DNA from: Mycobacterium sp. E2733
GTDB taxonomy: Bacteria > Actinomycetota > Actinomycetes > Mycobacteriales > Mycobacteriaceae
NCBI RefSeq assembly: GCF_001667585.1
Contig: NZ_LZJZ01000026.1
Span: 1 to 64,000 of the forward strand
Length of the DNA: 64,000 nucleotides
Reading direction: 5' to 3'
Positions 36,349 to 44,085 of this stretch are shown piece after piece. Positions within the stretch are counted from its first letter, which is position 1, and each line of letters opens with the position of its first letter. The translations under genes and the position numbers were made by a program. Below the pieces are notes generated by a model, which ran no database searches, was not told where the DNA came from, and was given only the letters and a program-made list of their open reading frames with translations.

Positions 36349-37158
36349 TTATGGGGTTGCGCTCGGGGCATCCGTGGCGGCCAGGCTGGCCGCCGCGACT
36401 TCGCGTAGACCGTCCGTGACCGCGCCGTCGGTACTCAGTGGCGCGAGTATGCAGGCGTCAGCCGCATCCAATTCGGTTGCGCCGGCGGCGATCAAGTGCG
36501 CTGCCGTGACCAACACCCTGGTCGACGGGGGCTCGAAGTGAAAGGCTTCGTCGGCGGTGCGGATGGCAACCGCGCATCCGACCAGCCGCCGTGCCATCGC
36601 TATCGGAATCCCGGCTTCGGCGACAATCACTTCGGCCTCGCGCTCGGGCGGCAGATACCTCATCGTGAGGGTGACGAACCGCTGGCGGAAGGACGGTTTG
36701 AGCTCCTTGAGCGAGCTGCGATATGCCGGGTTGTAGGAACACACCAGCATGAAGGTGTCCGGCGCGGTCACGACTTCGCCGGCTCGATCGAGATACAGCG
36801 ACCGGCGGTGATCGGTGAGCGAATGCAGGATGGCCAACGAGTCGTGGCGAGCTTCGACGACTTCGTCGAGGTAGCAGATCGCGCCGGCTTTGACGGCCCG
36901 GGTCAGCGGGCCATCGGTCCAGACCACGTCGCCACCGGTGACCATGAAGCGCCCGACGAGATCGGAGCTGGTGAGGTCGTCGTGGCAACTGATGGTGACG
37001 ACCGGTCGTTGCAACAGCAGGCCCATGTGTTCGACGAATCGGGTCTTGCCGCAACCGGTCGGGCCGGTGAGCATCACGGGCATGTGCTGGCGGAAGGCCT
37101 GCTCGAATAGCTGAACTTCGTTGCCGTTTGCGAAATAAAGGTCCGTGGCGGCGTTCAT
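36349..37158 (-). CDS. norQ: NorQ/CbbQ-family AAA+ ATPase (MoxR group), 269 aa
   Basis: A MoxR-type AAA+ ATPase of the CbbQ/NirQ/NorQ/GpvN group. The Walker A motif GPTGCGKT is at residues 32-39, Walker B ICYLDE at 94-99, and the sensor 1 segment LVCSYNPAY and the arginine-finger region FRQRFVTL follow. Members work with a VWA partner (NorD/CbbO) to activate or insert metal into enzymes such as nitric oxide reductase, Rubisco and, by gene context, ammonia/methane monooxygenases. No NorB/NorC or Rubisco gene is nearby, so its client is probably the adjacent membrane proteins. Start ATG at 37158 overlaps the norD stop (ATGA). Confidence 0.88.
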   Translation of the reverse strand: MNAATDLYFANGNEVQLFEQAFRQHMPVMLTGPTGCGKTRFVEHMGLLLQRPVVTISCHDDLTSSDLVGRFMVTGGDVVWTDGPLTRAVKAGAICYLDEVVEARHDSLAILHSLTDHRRSLYLDRAGEVVTAPDTFMLVCSYNPAYRSSLKELKPSFRQRFVTLTMRYLPPEREAEVIVAEAGIPIAMARRLVGCAVAIRTADEAFHFEPPSTRVLVTAAHLIAAGATELDAADACILAPLSTDGAVTDGLREVAAASLAATDAPSATP

Positions 37159-38684
37159 GCGGCGACCAGTTCACGGTGGACGTGAGCCAATACCCTCGGG
37201 AGCTCCTCTACGCGTCGGATCCGTTGCGACCGTCTGGGCCCGAACACCTCGGGAAGGGGATCAACCCGGGTCGGTCCGACGCCGACGTAGTACATCGACA
37301 CACCGGCGTCGTTCGCCTCCTCGACGGCGTGCGCGGCATCGGCCCAGGCGTAACGACCTTCATAACCTTCGTCGGAGATGAGACCGTCGCCGATGACGAT
37401 CAGCAGGCGCCGCTCTGAGGGCTGCGCCAGGAGCCGGCTCGTCAGGTGGCGCAGTGGCGCACCGAGTCGCGTGTACCCCCGGGTGGACAGGCCCAGTCCG
37501 CTCGGCGGCACAAACCGGCGGTCGTCGAAGTCCTTCAGACACCGCACTTCGACCCGATGACGAGTGTTGCCGGTGAACACGAAGACACCATGACGCTCGC
37601 GGGCCAGCGTCATGGCCCGCGAGAGTGCATCGGCACAGGCCAGTTCGAGTTGGAAAATGCGACCGCCGTGTACCCCTAACGACGAACTGCCGTCGAGTAG
37701 CAACGCTGTGGCGACGTCGCGGCTGGTGGGCAGCAAGTCGCGGAAGAGCCGCGGCTCCTTGGCCTCGCCGGTGGACAGGTCGATGTAGTGGTTGACGTAT
37801 TGGTCGACATCGAGGTCGGATCCGTCTTCGAGGCGGTTCGTCATCGCACGATGGGTGTGTTCTTCGAACCACTTGCGTACGTCGACGGCAACCGGCACCG
37901 GACGGCGAATGCGGCGGCCGTCCGCATGTTCGATAACGGCGACGTGGTCCTGCATGAACTGCTTGGTCCACATGTTCCATTCGGGGTAGGGGATACCGGG
38001 CCGATGTTTCGGCGTGACGTCGAAATCGTTGTCTTGGGGCCGGCTCGGGGGCGGCAGGTTGGGGTTACGGACGCCTCCATCGCCGCCGACGGGAACCGAG
38101 TACGGCCGCGGCAGCCGTTTCTGCGTGCTAGTCCAGGGCATCCGGCCAAAGCTGCGGCGCAATTTGTCGGTCAAGCCATGCGGCGCCGTAAGGGCCAGCG
38201 GCAGATGGCCCAGCAGCGGGTGGACCGTCAATGCCTGGCCGGTGTTCGCCAACGCGATTGCCCGGCTGAGCATTTCCGCGGCATCCATGTCACCGGCTTC
38301 GACGTGGACCTCCGGGAGTAGTCGCTGGACCTCGGGGAGCAGGCCCGGCCACCGCGACGCGATCCACCCTAGCGCGACACCGGCTTCGACAAGCGTGAGT
38401 GCGCGGAGTTCGCGAGCGGACAGCTCGTTCAGCCGGTATTCGGTGATCCGCTCTTTCGACGGCGAACATTGCAGGGCTACACCACATGTCAGGGTCCTGC
38501 GTGTCCAGTCGGGTATCACGGGGTACGGCACATGAACGAACGTCAGCGCCGCATTCAAGCCGAAGCCACGACGGTCACCGGTGACGAGCCGGACGCCCTC
38601 GCGACGCTGCTCACTGAGTGCGACCGCCGTCACGGAACAACTCCGCTCCAGCGCCATCGCGTGGGTTTCGGAAGGCTCAGCCAT
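37155..38684 (-). CDS. norD: NorD/CbbO-like VWA-domain protein, 509 aa
   Basis: The partner of the NorQ-type ATPase. The last 180 residues form a von Willebrand A domain with a MIDAS motif DGSSS from Asp331 and a later VIGDGLISDEGY strand/loop that supplies metal-site residues. The middle part contains the charged, proline-rich segment typical of NorD/CbbO (PPPSRPQDNDFDVTPKHRPGIPYPEWN), and the N-terminal half is helical. ATG at 38684 (MAEPSETHA) is chosen over the open frame to 38885, because the upstream part overlaps the 34-residue microprotein; the ribosome-binding site is weak. The gene is coupled to norQ by ATGA. In the family the VWA protein links the ATPase ring to the client. Confidence 0.82.
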   Translation of the reverse strand: MAEPSETHAMALERSCSVTAVALSEQRREGVRLVTGDRRGFGLNAALTFVHVPYPVIPDWTRRTLTCGVALQCSPSKERITEYRLNELSARELRALTLVEAGVALGWIASRWPGLLPEVQRLLPEVHVEAGDMDAAEMLSRAIALANTGQALTVHPLLGHLPLALTAPHGLTDKLRRSFGRMPWTSTQKRLPRPYSVPVGGDGGVRNPNLPPPSRPQDNDFDVTPKHRPGIPYPEWNMWTKQFMQDHVAVIEHADGRRIRRPVPVAVDVRKWFEEHTHRAMTNRLEDGSDLDVDQYVNHYIDLSTGEAKEPRLFRDLLPTSRDVATALLLDGSSSLGVHGGRIFQLELACADALSRAMTLARERHGVFVFTGNTRHRVEVRCLKDFDDRRFVPPSGLGLSTRGYTRLGAPLRHLTSRLLAQPSERRLLIVIGDGLISDEGYEGRYAWADAAHAVEEANDAGVSMYYVGVGPTRVDPLPEVFGPRRSQRIRRVEELPRVLAHVHRELVAA

Positions 38685-38731
38685 GGTCTGAATCTCGCGC
38701 AGGCAGGTCGCCCGGTTGGTGGGCCGCGCGC

Positions 38732-38836
38732 TCAGAACGTTCCGATGTTGGAGAACATCCAGTACCAGAACCAGATGATCAGCCCGGTGCCGCCCCACGC
38801 GGCGACGTAGCGAAGGATCTCCCACACATAATCCAC
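38732..38836 (-). CDS. 34-residue membrane microprotein
   Basis: GTG at 38836 begins a 34-codon gene MDYVWEILRYVAAWGGTGL followed by an aromatic hydrophobic helix (IIWFWYWMFSNIGTF). The ribosome-binding site AGGAGGT (38849-38843) is a near-perfect anti-SD match 6 nt before the start. It sits between the polytopic gene (stop 38902) and norD (start 38684), overlapping neither. Seven aromatic residues in the second half are unusual for a random frame. Like the 42-residue protein it precedes a Nor-type gene or polytopic gene, and it could be a small subunit of the membrane complex. Confidence 0.8.
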   Translation of the reverse strand: MDYVWEILRYVAAWGGTGLIIWFWYWMFSNIGTF

Positions 38837-38901
38837 GATCTGACCTCCTAAGTGACGAGCTCTGGCGCTTTTTGATTGAAGTCAACGGTCACAATCCGTA
38901 T

Positions 38902-39663
38902 TCAGTCGGAGAAGAGTTCGCGATTGACCGTGTGCAGGTAGGGGATTGCGAGGAATGGAGTGATGTAGAAGATGTCGTAGAGCCACCAGCCGACGACTGG
39001 CAAGACGACACCGGCGAAGCGCACGTCGGCGAACATGGTCATGTTGAAGACGTAGGTAATCCAAATGACCACGCCCATCCAGCACGTGATGACCATCCAC
39101 TGGTGGCCCCAGCGTTTCATCTGCAGGAATCCGATGGCGGCGGCGATTCGCATGGTGAAGACGGTCAGGATGAGACCGACTTCCATGGCTTTTTCACCAG
39201 GTCCGGCGGCACCGCCGACCCACAGCTCGTTGTAGTGCCAGAAGTAGCCGGCGTCGAACATGTTGCCCCACCCGTTGAGCAGCACGCGGGCCAGCAGAGT
39301 ATGGCTTGCCACCAGGTCGAGTGCCCACCCCACAGTGTTGATGGCGGCATCGATGATGACGAGATAGCCGAGCAAGGTGACCAGCATCGGGCGAACGGAG
39401 AGGCCACCTCGCTGGGCCCGGCGCAGCAACCGAACTCCCCAGAGGAACAGCGGCAACCCGAAGACGCCCAAGGCCGCGGTGCCGATCAGGAGACTGCCCG
39501 AGATAAGCCATTTGTCGGCCTGACGCTGCGCAAGTTGTGACCGTTCCAAGTGCTGGTCGAACGTCAGACCCTCTGCTGCGCGGCCGGTTTCCGCCGAGGC
39601 CCTTCCGATGCCGCCGGCAATGCGCTGTTGCAGTTTCGGCAGATTCACAATCCTCCGCGTCAT
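38902..39663 (-). CDS. polytopic membrane protein, paralogue 2 and first gene of the operon, 253 aa
   Basis: The first gene of the long minus-strand run. A 45-residue hydrophilic N-terminus precedes about five membrane segments. The region from ADKWL to the C-terminus is closely similar to the protein at 35511-36209, including WGNMFDAGYFWHYNELW, MKRWGHQW and the identical end TPFLAIPYLHTVNRE.FSD. The paralogues flank norD-norQ, as if two subunits of one enzyme arose by duplication. The polar, invariant DAGYFWHYNE loop is the best candidate active or metal site. ATG at 39663 is 26 nt from the end of the TATAGT box, so the leader is very short. The family is AveC-like by uncertain memory, otherwise unassigned. 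Confidence 0.78.
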   Translation of the reverse strand: MTRRIVNLPKLQQRIAGGIGRASAETGRAAEGLTFDQHLERSQLAQRQADKWLISGSLLIGTAALGVFGLPLFLWGVRLLRRAQRGGLSVRPMLVTLLGYLVIIDAAINTVGWALDLVASHTLLARVLLNGWGNMFDAGYFWHYNELWVGGAAGPGEKAMEVGLILTVFTMRIAAAIGFLQMKRWGHQWMVITCWMGVVIWITYVFNMTMFADVRFAGVVLPVVGWWLYDIFYITPFLAIPYLHTVNRELFSD

Positions 39664-39688
39664 CGAGGCCGATTGGGTACGTTAGTGA

Positions 39689-39718
39689 ACTATACAGACT
39701 GACTGTAGTCAGCGTAAA
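39689..39718 (-). promoter_or_regulatory. promoter with embedded TetR-type operator for the 13-gene run
   Basis: On the minus strand TTTACG (39718-39713) and TATAGT (39694-39689) are 18 nt apart. The palindrome CTGACT-GT-AGTCAG (39699-39712, perfect 6+6) fills the spacer. A repressor bound there would block polymerase. It lies 36 nt before the start of the polytopic gene at 39663. Confidence 0.6.
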
Positions 39719-39791
39719 GCGTTGGCACCGGCGCGCGAGATGTTGGCAACGTGACAAGAACATCCGCGGATGCCACTACGGAGTGGACGAC

Positions 39792-40088
39792 TTACTCAAC
39801 CCCAGCGGACAGGAATTGCGACATCTGATCGATTACTTCTATCGGACGGGTTTCGGCCTGCGGCGTGAAGATGACGCAGTCCGCTCCCAGGTCGACAAGG
39901 GTGTCGATATCATCCGTCGCGATAACGCCCGTGGCTTCGCTCATTCCGCAAAGTTCGGCGGCATCGTGGCCGACCTTCTCGGGGCTGGCCGCGTGCACGG
40001 CGACCAGTTCGAGATCTGGTCGTTCAATGATCGTTTTCAGCGAGTGCCGGCCGACGTTGCCTGTTGAGAACTGGATCACCCTGCGCAC
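39792..40088 (-). pseudogene. truncated DapB-like reductase, N-terminal 98 residues only
   Basis: The 98 codons MRRVIQFSTGNVGRHSLKTI... are closely similar to the first 98 residues of the intact protein at 44086-45168 (MRRVIQFSTGNVGRHSLRAI...). They stop at SAGVE where the intact protein continues AAGTNVVGTS. About 260 residues, including the whole C-terminal domain, are missing, and no remnant follows before the promoter at 39718. The start (GTG at 40088) keeps a good AGGGAGG site. It is therefore a 3'-truncated copy left downstream of the epimerase gene, probably through a deletion. The short peptide could still be made but lacks a substrate domain. Confidence 0.85.
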
Positions 40089-40128
40089 TGCTCGCCTCCC
40101 TCTTGTTCGACCGGTCAGTTCGTTGCCG

Positions 40129-41046
40129 CTAGCTGGCGACGCCGATCAAACCGAGGCGCGAAAACGTGTCGCGGACGCCTTCCTTCCAGTGCTGCGAGCA
40201 CTTGCCGATGAGTTGCTCACGGCGGGTGTTGTCTGACCAGAAGCTGTCGAAACTGACGGGCGACTCCACAAAACTTGCGGTCACCCCCGTCAGTTCGGCG
40301 ACGTATTCACCCATCTGCTGGTCCGTGACGGGGTCATCTCCGCCCCAGTTGACGATCGTCGCAGGGACAGTGGCGATTTCAAGCAACTTGTGCGCTTGGT
40401 CGGCGATGTCGACACCGCTGATGGGTGACCCGATGTTGTGGTAGCCCACCGGAGTGAGCCAGGGTTGCCCATTCTTGAAGGTCTGGTATTGCATGACGGG
40501 AAGTCCGCCATGGCCCGTCCAGCTGTACCCAACGTTCATCCGGGCGATGGTGGTGGGGAGGTCCAACATACGCGCGGCGGCGCGGACGCTGCCCTCGGAG
40601 GTGATCTTTGCGATCGGATAGACCTCGGCATAGCTGGCGAGACCACCGAGCGGGTCGGTCTCTGCGTAAGCGTGGTTGGGATGATCTGCGTGAGGCTTAT
40701 AGACACATGTGCTGGAGACGTGCAGAAACGCCTTTGCGTTGCGGCAGTGCTGCATCAGCAGTGCAGATCCTTCTGCGTTATTGGTAATGGCTTGGTCGTA
40801 GTCCGGGCTGAGGTTCAGGGCCGAATGGACCACATGGGTGAAGTCGTTCGGCAGCAACGAGTTGTCGCCCGTGTCCATATCCCATAGGCAAGTCTTGATT
40901 CCGAGCGCCTCGAGTTCCGCCCTTCGGTCTGGATTGCTGAACCGCGCCGCGATCCACACCTCATTGTGCTTGGCGAAGTCCTCGGCAATCGGGCCGGCGA
41001 TCTGACCTGTGCCTCCGGTCACGAGGATCTTGCGGTCTTGCAGCAT
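40129..41046 (-). CDS. NAD-dependent epimerase/dehydratase family protein (extended SDR), 305 aa
   Basis: The Rossmann motif is TGGTGQIAGP (residues 10-19) with a shortened glycine-rich loop. HVSSTCVYKP gives the active-site strand (about 109-118), and Tyr143/Lys147 form YPIAK. The length and the C-terminal substrate half (WSDNTRREQLIGKCSQHWKEG) fit the 3-beta-HSD/UDP-sugar epimerase-like extended SDRs. With P450 and SDR neighbours, oxidation or reduction of a hydroxylated hydrophobic compound is more likely than a nucleotide sugar; this is inference. AAGGGG precedes the ATG. A TetR-type operator is 39 nt upstream, and the truncated DapB-like copy follows it on the same strand. Confidence 0.82.
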   Translation of the reverse strand: MLQDRKILVTGGTGQIAGPIAEDFAKHNEVWIAARFSNPDRRAELEALGIKTCLWDMDTGDNSLLPNDFTHVVHSALNLSPDYDQAITNNAEGSALLMQHCRNAKAFLHVSSTCVYKPHADHPNHAYAETDPLGGLASYAEVYPIAKITSEGSVRAAARMLDLPTTIARMNVGYSWTGHGGLPVMQYQTFKNGQPWLTPVGYHNIGSPISGVDIADQAHKLLEIATVPATIVNWGGDDPVTDQQMGEYVAELTGVTASFVESPVSFDSFWSDNTRREQLIGKCSQHWKEGVRDTFSRLGLIGVAS

Positions 41047-41085
41047 GCAGCAACCCCTTCACGCGCCGATGAGACACCTAAGTCA

Positions 41086-41099
41086 CTGACTGTACTCAG
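41086..41099. promoter_or_regulatory. TetR-type operator upstream of the epimerase gene
   Basis: CTGACT-GT-ACTCAG is the palindrome of the 39.7-kb site with one changed base in the right arm. The flanks extend symmetry to ACTGA...TCAGT (41085-41100). It is 39 nt before the epimerase ATG at 41046. No clear -10/-35 pair could be placed around it. Confidence 0.5.
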
Positions 41100-41191
41100 T
41101 AGAGATGCACAGTCGTCAAGAGGAGCGGGCATTCGAAATCAGCTCGCGTGCCGGTTCGCGCCGTTCCTCCGCAACATGGCTGGCATTCCTA

Positions 41192-41205
41192 CTGACACGA
41201 GTCAG
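41192..41205. promoter_or_regulatory. TetR-type operator upstream of the DapB-like gene at 41288
   Basis: CTGACA-CG-AGTCAG matches the consensus with one changed base in the left arm. A possible promoter follows: TTGACA (41216-41221), 18 nt, TACGCT (41240-41245). The operator is 10 nt before the -35 box, so here the regulator could act differently from a spacer block. Confidence 0.5.
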
Positions 41206-41287
41206 AGGGGAATCGTTGACACCATGTTGACGAGGTGCCTACGCTCAGCGAGCGTTCAGTCGCTGTCGGTGCACCATAGGAGTAGCA

Positions 41288-42415
41288 ATGACGCTGACCC
41301 AAGAATCTACAGTCACCGGAAAATCGCCGACCGAGAAGAAGTACCGCGTTATCCAATGGGGCGTCGGCAACGTTGGAACGGTGGCGCTCCGCCACTTTGC
41401 GCATAACCCGGCCTACGAACTGGTCGGGGTGCTCTGCAATCGTCCGGAGAAGGTCGGCAAGGACGCCGGCGAGCTTTGTGGCAAACCACCGACCGGCGTG
41501 CTCGCTACCGACGACAAGGCGGTCATTGAAGCGCTCGATGCGGACTGCATCTTCTACGCGCCGCTGTGGTCTGATCCCGACGAAGTCTGCCGACTGCTGC
41601 GCGGCGGGAAGAACGTGGTCGCGTCGGGCGGCGCGTGGTGGTACCGAACCGAGCACAGCAAGGCCGATATCGACAAGATCCACGCCGCGTGCCTCGAGGG
41701 CGGCACATCGTTCTACGCCGGTGGTGTCAATCCCGGTTTCGCGGGCGACCTCCTTGTCCTGACGTTGGCGCGGATCGTAAGCCAAATCGACACCATCCAC
41801 ATCTATGAGGTCGTGAATTTCGGCAGGGACACCCTGAAGTACTTGTTCGAGATGGGGATGGGCAGCGATCCGGCCGGCTTCGAGGATGGCCCGAATCTGC
41901 TGGGACAAGCCTGGCCGCTGTTCGCACAGTCGATGGCGATGATCGTCGAGAACATGGGCAAAACGGTCGAACGGTACACGACGGAGGTGGAGCTCGGCGT
42001 CGCCACGCGGGACATTCCCTTCGAAGGAGGCGAGACCAGCGACATGCCGGGCTTCAAGGGAGTGATCAAGGCGGGTACCGTCGCCCGCCAGCATCACAAG
42101 TGGACAGCGTGGGTGGAGGGTCGGCCGCTCATCGTCTTTCACGAGATCTACACGATGGACACCTACGATGCCATTGAGCCACAGGAGGATTGGCCTCAGC
42201 ACTATCACTACCGGATCGTGATCGAGGGTGACTCATCCACGGAGCTGATCCTCCAAGGGGCGCAGGACCCTGACGGCGGCTACGCGCTGCCCGGCTACAC
42301 CTGGACCGCGATGGGCCCCGCGAACGCGATCCCCGCCGTCTGCGACGCCCCGCCGGGCTTCATGTCCCACAATGAACTTGGACTCATGCCGCTGCGCGGG
42401 GTGATACGCCCGTGA
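41288..42415 (+). CDS. DapB-like NAD(P) oxidoreductase, 375 aa
   Basis: Second intact member of the DapB-like family in this region. The Rossmann start is YRVIQWGVGNVGTVALRHF, followed by LVGVLCNRPEKVGKDAGELCG and the YAGGVNPGFAGDL loop. It carries an N-terminal extension of about 17 residues and a longer C-terminal domain than the 34009 copy. The C-terminal motif MGPANAIPAVCDAPPGF parallels [17 protein letters not shown] there, showing common ancestry. AGGAG lies before ATG at 41288. It is a single-gene unit with its own operator and promoter, convergent with tetR 6 nt downstream. The reaction is unknown. Confidence 0.8.
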   Translation: MTLTQESTVTGKSPTEKKYRVIQWGVGNVGTVALRHFAHNPAYELVGVLCNRPEKVGKDAGELCGKPPTGVLATDDKAVIEALDADCIFYAPLWSDPDEVCRLLRGGKNVVASGGAWWYRTEHSKADIDKIHAACLEGGTSFYAGGVNPGFAGDLLVLTLARIVSQIDTIHIYEVVNFGRDTLKYLFEMGMGSDPAGFEDGPNLLGQAWPLFAQSMAMIVENMGKTVERYTTEVELGVATRDIPFEGGETSDMPGFKGVIKAGTVARQHHKWTAWVEGRPLIVFHEIYTMDTYDAIEPQEDWPQHYHYRIVIEGDSSTELILQGAQDPDGGYALPGYTWTAMGPANAIPAVCDAPPGFMSHNELGLMPLRGVIRP

Positions 42416-42421
42416 CGCGGG

Positions 42422-43021
42422 TCAGGGCCTGATGCTCCGCAACGTTCGCGCGACATAATCTTCCAGCAAACTGTGGCCAGTCGGCCAATGGTTCGTGGTG
42501 ATCAACAGAGCGTAGAGCCCCAGCAGGAAGAACACCGCACTGTTCATGGAATTGACGTGCGGGTCCGTCTCGCCGCGTTCTTGAGCAAGCGCGATCTCCT
42601 GGGCGACCAAGACGATCAAGGGGTGGTCCCTGCCGTCTTCGGTTTGCGGCCGGGTTTGCGAGAAGTGCAGTGCGAGAAAGTCATTGAAGAGCAGATCGCC
42701 CAGCCGACGTTCCAATCCCACCACGAGGCGGACGGCCTCGTTCAAGGCTGACGCCAGGTCGTGCTTGGATTTCAAGAATTGCGCGAACTGCTTGGCGATA
42801 CGGTCCTCTTCGCGCCGCTCCAACTCGAGCAGAACGTGCTCCTTGGTCGGGAAGTGGAAGAAGAAGGTTCCATGGGCGACACCTGCCGCCGCCACAATGG
42901 TGCTGACGTCGGCTTCGGCCATCCCGGCCCTGGCGAACTCGGCGATGGCGGCGCCCATTAACCGTTCCTTCGTCTGCAGGCGCTTTGCCTCGCGCGCCGA
43001 GAGCCTGTCCGTTACGGCCAT
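42422..43021 (-). CDS. TetR-family transcriptional regulator, 200 aa
   Basis: The N-terminal helix-turn-helix (residues about 20-62: ERLMGAAIAEFARAGMAEADVS, then VAHGTFFFHFPTKEHVL) is a clear TetR DNA-binding domain. The C-terminal helical domain would bind an effector. ATG at 43021 has GAGGAT 7 nt before it; an upstream GTG at 43033 is less likely. One palindrome of the TGACT-NN-AGTCA type sits 16 nt before its start, suggesting self-control, and four similar palindromes lie before neighbouring units, so it is the best candidate for the local regulator. The ligand is probably the pathway substrate or a CoA-thioester of it; that is inference. Confidence 0.9.
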   Translation of the reverse strand: MAVTDRLSAREAKRLQTKERLMGAAIAEFARAGMAEADVSTIVAAAGVAHGTFFFHFPTKEHVLLELERREEDRIAKQFAQFLKSKHDLASALNEAVRLVVGLERRLGDLLFNDFLALHFSQTRPQTEDGRDHPLIVLVAQEIALAQERGETDPHVNSMNSAVFFLLGLYALLITTNHWPTGHSLLEDYVARTLRSIRP

Positions 43022-43036
43022 TTCTATCCTCACAGT

Positions 43037-43048
43037 TGACTCGACTCA
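43037..43048. promoter_or_regulatory. TetR-type operator in front of tetR
   Basis: TGACT-CG-ACTCA differs from the perfect palindrome at one base of the right arm. On the minus strand a CATAAT box (43081-43076) lies upstream, so the operator falls in the early transcribed region just before the tetR start codon. This position fits autorepression. Confidence 0.45.
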
Positions 43049-43164
43049 TGCCAGAGTGCCGAGGTTAACCAGACCATTATGCCGTGTTCCGGCCAGAATG
43101 GCTTGCATAACTTGGTCATTCTTGGATCATCTCGAGCGCCGCAGACCCCGGTCCCTGATCTTCA

Positions 43165-43193
43165 TTGACTTTAGTCAGCAATATTCATAGATT
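43165..43193 (+). promoter_or_regulatory. promoter with TetR-type operator for the SDR unit at 43232
   Basis: TTGACT (43165-43170) and TAGATT (43188-43193) are 17 nt apart. The perfect palindrome TGACT-TT-AGTCA (43166-43177) covers the -35 box and the start of the spacer. The SDR start codon is 39 nt downstream of the -10 box. The unit probably continues through the two following genes to 45988. Confidence 0.6.
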
Positions 43194-43231
43194 GAACTGC
43201 GCACATACCCGCATGGTCAAAGGAGCCCGGC

Positions 43232-44020
43232 ATGGCATTGGAGCAGTTCCGGCTCGATGGACAGGTCGCAATCGTCACTGGAGCCGGGAAGGGCGTCGGC
43301 GCGGGCATTGCGCGGGTCTTGGCGGAGGCGGGTGCCACGGTCGTCGGGACCGCACGCACCGAGGCGGATATCGTTGGCACGATTCAAGGCATCGAGGCGG
43401 CGGGCGGCAAGGGGCTGGCACTCGTGGCCGACGCGATGAGTCGTCCCGACGGAGAGCGGGTCGTCAACTCCGCGATGGAGCGGTTCGGCCGCATCGACGT
43501 TCTCGTCAACAATGTCGGTGGGTCGACCTACGCGAGGTTTCTGGACATCACCGACGAAGACTTTCGGCACACTTTTGACTGGTGTGTGACTTCGGCATTC
43601 ATCATGAGTCAGCTCGCCGCCCCGCACATGCTCAATGCCGGGCACGGTTCCATCATCAATATCTCGTCGGGCTCGGCGCGGTTCGGCATCCGCGCGCTGA
43701 CCGCCTATTGCGTGGCGAAGGGCGGCCTCGAAGCGCTTACCCGCGCGATGGCACAGGAACTGGCACCGAAGATTCGCGTCAACGCCATCGCCCTGGGTTC
43801 GTTCGCCACCGACGGCCTGAAGGGCAGCCTGGATCTGATGCCCGGGTCGCTGGAGAAGATGCAAGAGGCCACACCGCTGCACCGCTTGGGCGACGTCGAG
43901 GACCTCGGGCGGCTCGCGGTATATCTCTGCACCCGCGATTGTTACGCAACCAACGCGACGTTCCACGTCGACGGCGGGATCGACTCCAACAATTCGCCGC
44001 TGCCGATTCCTGACTACTGA
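43232..44020 (+). CDS. short-chain dehydrogenase/reductase, 262 aa
   Basis: A classical SDR, close in pattern to 7-alpha-hydroxysteroid dehydrogenase and 3-oxoacyl-ACP reductase types. TGAGKGVG is at residues 16-23, NNVGG at 93-97, catalytic Ser145/146 in NISSG, and Tyr159 and Lys163 in YCVAK. The C-terminus has the usual DVEDLGRLAVYLCT and VDGGIDSNN segments. It begins a plus-strand unit under its own promoter and operator; the DapB-like gene follows after 65 nt. Because the regulon includes P450s and other SDRs, it likely oxidises an alcohol produced in the same pathway. Confidence 0.87.
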   Translation: MALEQFRLDGQVAIVTGAGKGVGAGIARVLAEAGATVVGTARTEADIVGTIQGIEAAGGKGLALVADAMSRPDGERVVNSAMERFGRIDVLVNNVGGSTYARFLDITDEDFRHTFDWCVTSAFIMSQLAAPHMLNAGHGSIINISSGSARFGIRALTAYCVAKGGLEALTRAMAQELAPKIRVNAIALGSFATDGLKGSLDLMPGSLEKMQEATPLHRLGDVEDLGRLAVYLCTRDCYATNATFHVDGGIDSNNSPLPIPDY

Positions 44021-44085
44021 CCCGCGCCGCGATTGAACGCGCCATGATGGGTCATCACCCGCCGCTGGAAGGATGAGGGGTAGCC

